DNA of 17,012 nt from positions 1 through 17,012 of the forward strand of contig CALSCO010000623.1 in the NCBI GenBank assembly GCA_943704415.1, written 5' to 3'. The first letter of the stretch is position 1. The number at the start of each line of letters is the position of its first letter. The position numbers and the translations under genes are program-made. Below, one piece after another: positions 9,225-16,843 of this stretch. The notes below the pieces were generated by a model. It had not been told where the DNA came from, ran no database searches, and worked only from the letters and a program-made list of their open reading frames with translations. The DNA is from Parvularia atlantis (lineage: Eukaryota; Opisthokonta; Rotosphaerida).

Positions 9225-10829
9225 ATGCGCACGGTCATCGCCGTCGTGCTTGCGCTCGCGCTCGCCCCGGCGATGTGTGCGCGCGCGGCCGGCGCATCGG
9301 CGGTTGTCGCGCAGGCCGAGGCGTTTGTGTCGCGCCACACCAACAACTGGGCGGTGCTGGTGCGCGCGCACGTGCAAGTCCCGCCACGGACGGCCGACGC
9401 TGATGCGCATATCGCGGCCGGCGCAGGTTTGCACCTCGCGCTTCTGGTTCAACTACCGCCACGTCGCCAACGCGCTGTCGTTCTACCGCACGGTCAAGCG
9501 CCTGGGCATCCCGGACTCGCACATCATCCTCATGCTCCCCGACGACATCCCGTGCAACCCGCGCAACCGTGCGCGCCATCCATGCGCGCGCGTACCGAGC
9601 CCCGCGCTCACGCCGGCGCGTGCAGCCTTTCCCGCCACCGTGTTCAACAACGCGCGCCAGCAGCTGGACCTGTACGGCGACGACGTCGAGGTCGACTACC
9701 GCGGCTACGAGGTCACGGTCGAGAACTTTATCCGCGTGCTGACGGGTGCGCACGCGCGGCGCACGGCCTCGCTGCACCTAACGCGGGCGCAGACCGCGTC
9801 GACGACCGCGTGCCGCGCTCGAAGCGGCTGCTGTCGGACGAGCACAGCAACATCCTCATCTACATGACCGGTGCGCGTCGCGCGCGTCTGGTCGCGGCCG
9901 CGCCGCTCACGGCAGGCCAGGCCACGGCGGCGATGAGTTCCTCAAGTTTCAGGACGCGGAGGAGATGACGAGCCTGGACCTGGCCGACACGTTCGAGCAG
10001 ATGCGGCAGAAGCGGCGGTGCGCCCCCCCCCCCCCCCCCCCCCCCCCCGCGACCCGGCGCACTGCGCACGCAGGCATACGCGGCGTACGGCGCAGGTACA
10101 ACGAGATCCTGTTCATGGTCGACACGTGCCAGGCCAACACGCTCTTCAAGCAGTTCTACTCGGAGGGTGTGCTCGCGGTGGGCTGCTCGGCCAAGGGCGA
10201 GAACTCGTACGCGGTGCGGCGCCCGTGTGCACCTGCGCTTGCCCTTGTGACGCCCGCGTGCGCGCCGCCAGCATCACCACGACAGCTCTATCGGCGTCTC
10301 GGTCATCGACCGCTTCACCTTTTACAATCTTGAGTTTCTCGAGCGCGTCGCGCCCGGCAGCGCCGCGTCGCTCACGTCGCTGGTGCGCCGCCACGCACGG
10401 CGAAGCGTGCCACTGACACACCGCCACCCCAGTTCCAGTCGTACGACCCGCGCACCATCCAGTCGCACCCCGAGGTGCGAACGGACCTCTTCCGGCGGCC
10501 GCTCGACAAGTGCGCACGCTTGCATGCTGCACCGGGCGCGCAGACCACTCACTCGCCGCGTGCGCAGGGTCAAGGTGACCGACTTTTTCGGCGCCGTCCA
10601 GACCGTACGCCTAACTGATGCCGTGCCGGACGCCGACGTGCTCGCGGAGCTCGTGCGGCAACCCGCCGTGGCGGCCGCCGTGCGCAATGGCGACGACCAA
10701 CAGGGGCGACACGGCGACGACCCGCTCCGGCCAGCACCCCTCGGGGCGCCCGGCGGGCTATCGACGGCGTCGCTCGTCGCGGTCGGGCTGCTGCTGCTGT
10801 GGCTGTCTACGCTCGTCATCAGTGTGTAA
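9225..10829 (+). CDS. GPI8: GPI transamidase catalytic subunit Gpi8/PIG-K
   Basis: Caspase-like (C13) cysteine protease of the ER GPI transamidase; it cleaves the C-terminal signal of precursor proteins and attaches the GPI anchor. Exons: 9225-9359, 9427-9568, 9626-9745, 9793-9870, 9921-10017, 10096-10213, 10272-10382, 10433-10509, 10568-10829; 379 residues (human 395). A signal peptide ([17 protein letters not shown]) is followed by [18 protein letters not shown]. Other family blocks are [39 protein letters not shown] and VTDFFGAV. The catalytic dyad is visible as His160 (TGHGG) and Cys202 (MVDTCQA). A C-terminal membrane helix ([16 protein letters not shown]) ends three residues before the stop. 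Intron 5 carries a C26 run. The gene starts 40 bp after the ETT1-like stop on the same strand and ends 32 bp before the convergent NSE1 stop. Confidence 0.97.
10023..10048. repeat. C26 homopolymer in GPI8 intron 5
   Basis: Twenty-six consecutive C follow five bases after the start of intron 10018-10095 (GTGCG then C). The run is close to the donor, not the acceptor. Its length is a likely source of sequencing error but lies outside coding sequence. Confidence 0.9.
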
Positions 10830-10861
10830 AGAAGGAGACAGCATGGGGTACGGCGCGCTTG

Positions 10862-12338
10862 CTATCGTTGCTGGCGACGCGCGCGCACGGGCGCGCTGGC
10901 CGACGACCCGTTGGGCTCGGGCGCGTCCTCGTCCGGCGCGTCCTCGTCGTCGTTGTCGTCGGCGACGGGCGCGCGCTGCGTCGCGGTGGTCAGCCGTGGC
11001 ACACGCCGGCGCCCGCATGCCCCTGCGCGCACCCGCGCGCGCTTGGACGGCGCAGGCTCGGAGCGGCGCGACGCGGACGCGGCCGAGGCGCGCACAGGCT
11101 CCTCGACCGCCTGCTCGTGGCCCAGCGGCACCTCAAAGACGGCTGTATGTGTGTGTGTGTGTGTGTGCGTGTGTGCGCGCGCGCGCACAGGGTGGCCATG
11201 TGAGCGGCTGTTCACCTCACGGCCGCGCGCACGCACAGTCGACGTAGGTCCATGGGGTCTTGCACATCGGGCAGACGGGGTTGGCCGCCCTGCCAAAGAA
11301 GACGCGGCTGCAGCGCAGGTGCATGCGCACAGGCCGCGCGCTGCTCGGGTCGGCGCACTCGTCGTTCGAGCACGTCTCGCCCTGGCGTCACCGGCAAACG
11401 TCACACGCCCTGCCCGGCCGCAGCTCGCAGATGCAGACGCACATAGCCGACGCACTCCTGGCACAGGCGGCAGTCGACGACTTGGTCGGGGAACTCGTTC
11501 TTGAGGTAGCCCTTGAGCTCGAGCATTGTGCGCAAACCAAGCGTGATGTGCTGGCCGTCGGGCCTGGGCCACGGTCAGCCGCGCGGCTGCGAGCGCCGCA
11601 GAAGCGAAGACGACGCACGACTGCTTGAGCCAGCGCGACGCCACCAGCTCGTCCAGCAGGCGCACGCCCTCGCGCGCGCTCATGCGCTGGCCCGTCGTGC
11701 CCTGGTCCGCGCGTCAGCGTCCGCGTTAGCACGCGGCGCGCCCCTCCCCGACCCGGCGCACCGCGATGCACTTGTTGCTCAGCTGCATCGTCTCGCACAC
11801 GAACGAGCCCTTGTCGGCCGTGACGACGAGCTCGAGCTGGGCCGCGCGGCGCACGCTCGAGACGCGGCGCAAGTGTGCTGGGGGGGGGGGGGGGGGGGAG
11901 GGCCGCGCGGCGCACCGCTTTCTGGATGAACGCGATCTCGTGCGCGGTGTAGTCGGTCGCGGCCTGCGCGAGCTCATCGCCGTCCTGATTGACCTGGCCG
12001 CGCCTCGCTCAGTCGAAAGCGGCAGCCGCGGCCGTGCGCGCGCGCCACCCACCAGCGCCACAAACTTCTCGCCACTGACGTCGTTCAGCCCGAACAGCAG
12101 GCGCATGTCGAGGCGCTGCAGGCGCTCGTTGATCGCCTCAAGCGCGCCAACGAGCTGCTGCTCCGAGACTGGCGCGCGCCCGTCAAGCAACGGCCGCCGC
12201 GCGCAACCCGCAGCACGTGCCGTTGGCCGCGCCCAGCGCCTCGGCCAGCAGCGTGCGCGCGCGCAGGGCCGGGCACACGCGCTCGCTCAGCACGCCCTGC
12301 AGCAGCAGGCGGTGCGCGTCCGACAGGGCCACGGGCAT
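10862..12338 (-). CDS. NSE1: NSE1, RING-type subunit of the SMC5/6 complex
   Basis: Nse1 forms a subcomplex with Nse3 and Nse4 and acts as a ubiquitin ligase in DNA repair. Exons (minus strand): 12338-12221, 12168-12053, 11993-11916, 11836-11762, 11701-11619, 11563-11443, 11381-11237, 11142-11033, 10975-10862; 319 residues. The N-terminal winged-helix part has ALSDAHRLLLQGVLSE, EQQLVGALEAINERLQRLDM, FVALVNQDGDELAQAATDY and QKALELVVTADKG. The second winged helix has LLDELVASRWLKQSPDGQ and RTMLELKGYL. The C4HC3 variant RING is complete: C188, C191, C201, C206, H218, C221, C234, C237. A basic then acidic disordered tail follows (DDNDDEDAPDEDAPEP). Intron 1 is GC-AG; intron 3 holds a C19 run and intron 7 a CA repeat. 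Intron 8 (57 nt) is in frame. The ATG lies 5 nt after the LSM10-like stop. Confidence 0.9.
11148..11187. repeat. (TG)n then (CG)n repeat in NSE1 intron 7
   Basis: The TG run at 11148-11175 passes into alternating CG to about 11187. On the gene strand it reads CG then CA repeats ending at ACATACAG, the acceptor. It lies downstream of a branch-like GCTCACATGG, in the polypyrimidine position, as in CHFR intron 1. Confidence 0.9.
11880..11898. repeat. G19 homopolymer (C19 on gene strand) in NSE1 intron 3
   Basis: Nineteen consecutive G on the plus strand, inside the intron at 11837-11915. On the gene strand the C run starts about 17 nt after the donor and is followed by a false CAG. The frame-correct acceptor is 43 nt further on. 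Confidence 0.9.
12169..12220 (-). other. GC-AG intron (NSE1 intron 1)
   Basis: The 52-nt intron starts GCACGT and ends GCGCCAG, phase 1. It joins GAAN to VSEQQLVGALEAIN as expected for NSE1. The GT donor four bases downstream would lead to a stop codon within a few residues. Confidence 0.75.
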
Positions 12339-12343
12339 CCGGC

Positions 12344-12926
12344 TCAGTTTGGCGCAAAGGTGACAGTGGTGTACACGGTGGCGCCACCCGCGCGTCGCGG
12401 CGCGTCGTCTGCCTGTCCCGCTCGTTCTGCGGGCGTGGCGGTGGCGGCGGTGGCGGATCGCTTCGGCTTGCGCGCGTAGGCAGTGCGCGCGGCCTGCAGC
12501 ATCTCGAGCTACGCGGGCGCGCCGTACGTCGGTCCACACAAGCAGCACACGCGACGCGACGCGCACCCGCGCCGTCACGGCCGCGCCGATGTCGACGTCG
12601 GGCGGGATCTGGACGTAGCGCAGCAGGCGCCCGCGCACGGTCATCTCGGGTAGGCACTGCACGGGTCCGGGCTGCGCGATTGCGGCACCCCACCGCGCCT
12701 CAGTGCCGCCGATTTGAGGCGCCACGGGCCGCACGGCCGCACCCGCGCCGTCTCGTACTCGGCATCGGTCAGATGGAAGCTGCGTGCGGTCGCGGGCGCG
12801 CGTCAGCCGCGCACCAGAGCGCGCACGGATCGCGCACTTCATTGCCGCATCGACGCCGACCACCGTGCCTGTGACCGCGCTCTCGTCACGCAGCTCGACG
12901 GTCACGCGCCGACCCTGCAGCGCCAT
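12344..12926 (-). CDS. LSM10: LSM10-like Sm-fold protein
   Basis: LSM10 replaces SmD1 in the U7 snRNP that processes histone pre-mRNA in animals. Exons (minus strand): 12926-12838, 12779-12743, 12671-12567, 12508-12344; 131 residues from the first ATG. The Sm1 region reads VTVELRDESAVTG then VVGVDAAMNFHL; LRDES and the MN pair match LSM10 better than SmD1. The Sm2 region reads TVRGRLLRYVQIPPDVDI, again like LSM10 (RYVHIPDDVNI). A basic tail follows (YARKPKRSA) and ends VYTTVTFAPN. Introns are 58, 71 and 58 nt. The 3' site of intron 2 was set at the first CAG (12672), which keeps the Sm loop at family length; a second in-frame site lies 15 nt on. The helix that should precede Sm1 (REQQSLVFVL) is encoded upstream of this ATG, so the start is unsettled. 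SmD1 is the alternative. Confidence 0.75.
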
Positions 12927-13031
12927 CAGCACAAACACGAGCGACTGCTGCTCGCGCGGGAGCCTGGCCCGCGGCGCGGCCGCCTCGCCGGGCGTCGTAT
13001 GTACGGGCGACGCTTGCAGTTTGATTGACAA
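12927..13031. promoter_or_regulatory. Divergent spacer between LSM10-like and coiled-coil genes
   Basis: 105 bp separate the two start codons. The AT-richer patch TTTGATTGACAAATGG at 13020-13035 runs into the plus-strand ATG. Part of the spacer probably codes for the N-terminal helix of the LSM10-like protein on the minus strand. No ATG occurs on the minus strand here. A shared bidirectional promoter is inferred from position. Confidence 0.4.
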
Positions 13032-16000
13032 ATGGGGACGTACGCAGGCGTCTACGAAGCGGCCCTCGAGAGGCTGCGTGCGTCCTCGCCCTTTTGCCCG
13101 CTGGGCTGCTCGCGCCGCCCTCACGCGTACACGGGGCGGCTGCTTGCGTGCGCCAGACAACGAGGAGGACGCCGCGGCCGCCTCCGCCGGCGCGCGCCCG
13201 CAGCACGACGAGTACGCGGCGATGTCGCCCGTCGCGCTGCGCCAGCTGCTGGAGGAGAAGGAGAAGGCACGAGCCGCTCACGGCCCCGCGCCCCGCACGC
13301 GCAGCAGCGGACGCTGACGCGCGGCGGCAGGACCTGCGCCTCGCCGCCGAGATCGGCCAGGCGCTGCTGGCCAAGTACGACGCGGCCGTGCAGGACGCGG
13401 ACCACGAGCTGGACGAGCTGACGGCGCAGGTCTCAAGCGCGCGCGAGAGCGGGCGGGCGGGCTCACGCGCGCCCACCGCGCCCACCGCGCAGCTCGACGA
13501 CAAGAACCGCGAGCTCGACGAGCTGCAGGAGCGCGTGGCGCGGCTGGAGGACGAGAACCAGGCCATAGCTGACGCAAGCGCGCGGCACGTGAACGAGATT
13601 CGCACCCTGCAGAAGGCATGTGTGGGCGGCAGCGCCGGCGTTGCTGACCGTGACGCGAGTGCAGAAGCTCGAGCAGACCGTGCAGGCGTCGCTGCAGCTG
13701 GAGAAGGAGAAGCAGGAGCTGCTGGTCACGGCGCAGCAGCAGGTGGGGGCCACGCGCCGGTCTCACCGCTTGGCCGTTTGCTAACGACGGCGTCCCCTGC
13801 GCGCCCGCAGCAAGCCTCGCTCGACAAGATGACGCGCGACCTGACGATCACGAAGGAGCGCCACTCGAGCCAGGAGGAGAGCACGTGGCAGTACCTCAAC
13901 AAGGTGCGCCTGGCCGACCTAGCGCAGCACCCCAGACTAACCCGCGCGCCGCCCGTGCGCAGATCAACGCGCTCGAGGGCGAGCTGCAGATGGCGCGCAT
14001 GGCCGGGCGCCAGACGGCCAAGGAGCTGGTTGCGCTGCGCGGCGAGCATGGTGCGTCTCGCTGTGCACGTGTGAGGCATGCCGATGGCCTCGCCGCAGCC
14101 GACCTCGCGCGAGATTACGAGGCTGCGTGCGCCGCCACGGAGGAGCTCGCGCTGCTGAAGAAGCGGGCCAAGAGCATGGACGCGGCCGAGCGCGAGAACA
14201 CGCAACTGCGCGAGCGGCTTGCGCAGGTGTGCCGCGCGCGCTGCTGACGTGCCTGCGCTCGCCGCTGACGACCGCTGCGTGCAGATGCACAAGGAGAACA
14301 GCGAGCTGCAGGTGCAGACGGCCGACACGTCGAGCATCGTCGACGTGATGAAGGAGGTGCGCTCTGCAGCACCACACGCGCGCCGTGCCCGCCTCACGCT
14401 CGCGGCCCGCCCCAGCTCGCCGACCTCAACAAGAAGCTGCAGCAGCAGCAGGAGATGGACCGTGAGCTTCTACAGCAGGCGAGCGCCGAGGTGACGATGC
14501 TGCGCACGCAGCTTGACAGGTGCGTCGCACGTGCGCTGTTGTCTCCTTGCGGCTGACGCCTGCGCCGTGCACAGCGTGAAAGGAGGGCGGCCGCGCGTGC
14601 CGAGCGACGGCGGCCAGCAGCGCGAGTCGATCATCAGGCACGCGCGCTGGGTCGGCGCGCATCGCGGCTCACACGCCCGCACAGTGAGATCGAGCGCCGC
14701 ATCGCGCAGGAGGTGCAGCTGCAGGTGCGCCAGGCCGAGCTGTCGTCGCGCTCGGAGCAGCTGCAGCGCCTGTCGAGCCTGTCGAGCCTGGCGCCCGCGG
14801 CCAGCAAGAAGAGCTTTGCGCAGGCCCTGACGCGGCCAAAGCAGGCGACCGAGATACTGCGCGTGGCCACGGCAGAGGCGCCGGCGGCCGCGGCCGCGAA
14901 CCGCAGCGAGGGCGTGCCCATGCCCAGCACACCCATGCCGCTGAACGACGTGCCGATCGCCAACGGTAAGCCGCCGCTCGCGCCCGTCGGCACCGTGACC
15001 ACGAGCCGCGCGCGCGTGATCATGGGCACGCTGCTGGACAAGCCCAAGCGGCGACCCGTGCCCGAGGGCCGCAAGCGCTCGACGTCGTTGCACGTGCCGA
15101 GCGAGACGCCCGCGGCGCCCGGGGCCGGCGACGAGGTATGCGCGATCGTGTTTTGCTGTACTTTGCGCGGGCTGACGGGTGAGCGCGCAGCCGTCGACGC
15201 CTACGGCGCAGCAGGCCGCGCCGGTTCCTGTCGTGCCGCCCGTCGCTCCTCAGCAGAGCACAGACGCAGCGAACGACGACTCGGTGCGCGCTGCCTTCCA
15301 TGTGCGCAGTCCTGATACTCGCGCAGCCCGGCCGGCCCGCCCGCAAGCGCCCGCGCCCAGTCTCGCGCGTGCCCTCCGTGCCAGCAGCCGAGGCGACTGA
15401 GCCTGCACCTGCGCCGCCCGCTGCGCCCGCACCTGCGCCCGCCGAGCCTGCGCCTGCGCCGGAACCCGCACCTGAGCCCGCCGCGCCCGTTGCACCGTCG
15501 GCGCGCATGCCGTCGCCGCTCGTGCGCGCACGGAGCGAAGAGTCGATCCCGCGCCCCGCACAGCCGGTGGTCGTGGCCCCGGCCGGCCTGATGCGCCTGC
15601 CGACGCCGAAGCCACCGCAGACCACGGTGCGCACGCCAGCACATTCGTCGCGCCTACTGACGCGCTGGGCGCAGCTCGTATACGAGGCACAGGCGTCGTC
15701 GTCGTCGCCCCCCGTGGTCTCGCAGGCACCCGAGGCTGCACAGCTGCTCGGCAGCGCGGCGTCGTCGCCTCTGCCGGCCCGACAGCGCCAGCCGTCGCGC
15801 GGTGCGCTCTGCGCGTTCGATCTGCGCTGCTGACCGCGCTCTACGCGCAGACATTGGCAACGGCCCCGTGCTCAGTCCGTTGCGCTCGGGCATCGAAATG
15901 GGTGCGTCCTACAGTCAGCTGCTGCAGGACGCCTTACGCGGCGCGATGCAAACACAGGCGTCATGTCGTCTCCAGACGCGTCGAGCAGCGGTAGCCCTGC

Positions 16001-16843
16001 CGTCGCACCCGGGCGGCGCGTGCCGTCCGCCGCCGAGCTTGTGAGCCCGCCGCAAGCGCAGGACGCTTCGTCGGCGCCCTTCTTTGTGCGCGACGGCTTG
16101 AGGACGCGACGTGCGAGCCGGCCAGCCTGACGCGCGCCGCGCACAGTGGAGCGTGCCAGAAGGTGACGTGCGCCAGCGCATGTCGGACCTGACGATCGCA
16201 GCCGAGCGGCTGTGGTGCGCGCGTGCAGACGGCATGCTTCAGTGGCGCTGACGTTCGCCCGGTCGGCAGGGCCCGGCTGACCTGCACTGACCTGGTGAAG
16301 CTAAACCGGACGATGCGCCGCGCGTTCGACGTGGCCTCGCTTAACGTCGTGTCCAACACGCTCATCGTGCGTGGTCGTCGGCCGCTGTTGCGCGGCGGCC
16401 AACTCACGCGTCGCACGCGCGCGCAGGACAACATCGTGACCGACGTGATCGTGCGCAGCCCGCGCCCGGTCGGTGCAGCGCTGACACCCGCGCGCGCAGG
16501 AGCTGTCGGCGCAGTTTCACGACGTCCCGAACGTCAACATGGTGCAGCACCTGCTGTGGGACAACGCGCAGCTGCGCAAGACGCTCAACGACTTCTCGCT
16601 GACGTACGTGCAGCGCGTGAGCAAGGCGTCCGAGCAGGTGCGCACGCACACTGCGAATGGTGCGCGTCGCACAATGCGCTTACCGCGTCCTCCGCACCTC
16701 AGGAGCTTGAGTTCCAGCGGCAGCGCAGCCCGACGCAGTTGCGCTCGCGCGCCATGACGCTGCTGCGCGGCAGTCCTAGCGTGAGCCCGGCGCCGCCCGG
16801 GTCGTCGTCGCGTGGGCAAGACGGCGGCTGCGTAATTGCGTAG
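13032..16843 (+). CDS. Long coiled-coil protein with CC1-box-like motif and CVIA CaaX end (dynein-adaptor candidate)
   Basis: Exons: 13032-13077, 13157-13266, 13331-13429, 13493-13615, 13665-13742, 13811-13903, 13963-14050, 14099-14226, 14285-14356, 14416-14519, 14575-14637, 14685-15135, 15191-15283, 15327-15626, 15675-15801, 15851-15901, 15958-16085, 16147-16214, 16270-16366, 16427-16450, 16500-16637, 16703-16843; 873 residues. Residues 53-69 (DLRLAAEIGQALLAKYD) resemble the HAP1_N/TRAK and BICD CC1 box (AAxxG), which binds dynein light intermediate chain. Coiled coil runs from about 53 to 366. A disordered Pro/Ala-rich part with NLS-like clusters (KPKRRPVPEGRKR, PARKRPRP) follows. A second helical block spans about 719-827. 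The end is GGCVIA, a CaaX box. Introns 2 and 11 are GC-AG. Intron 4 starts either GC at 13616 (used here) or GT at 13622. The exon chain is moderately certain; function is inferred. Confidence 0.72.
13267..13330 (+). other. GC-AG intron (coiled-coil gene intron 2)
   Basis: The 64-nt intron starts GCACGA after AAG and ends CTGACGCGCGGCGGCAG. There is no GT dinucleotide at all between 13250 and 13330, so a GT donor close to this exon end is impossible. Splicing joins LEEKEK to DLRLAAEIG. Confidence 0.75.
14638..14684 (+). other. GC-AG intron (coiled-coil gene intron 11)
   Basis: The 47-nt intron starts GCACGC after ATCAG and ends CACGCCCGCACAG, phase 2. The only local GT donor leads straight to a TGA. 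The alternative is one 165-nt GT-AG intron (14520-14684) that skips the 63-nt exon at 14575-14637. Confidence 0.6.
15405..15490 (+). repeat. Pro/Ala/Glu-rich low-complexity coding repeat
   Basis: Imperfect short repeats of GCGCCTGC/GCACCTGC type encode alternating Pro-Ala with Glu in exon 14 of the coiled-coil gene. They form part of the disordered linker between the two helical regions. Confidence 0.8.

Noticed and set aside
12657-12742. Second acceptor for LSM10 intron 2 (86-nt intron)
   Set aside because: It is in frame but shortens the Sm loop below family length. The first CAG at 12672 gives a better alignment and a more typical intron length.
15902-15957. Retention of coiled-coil gene intron 16, adding GASYSQLLQDALRGAMQTQ
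   Set aside because: The helix-like peptide is tempting, but retention shifts into a frame that reaches a stop within about 30 codons, and the donor and acceptor are both good.
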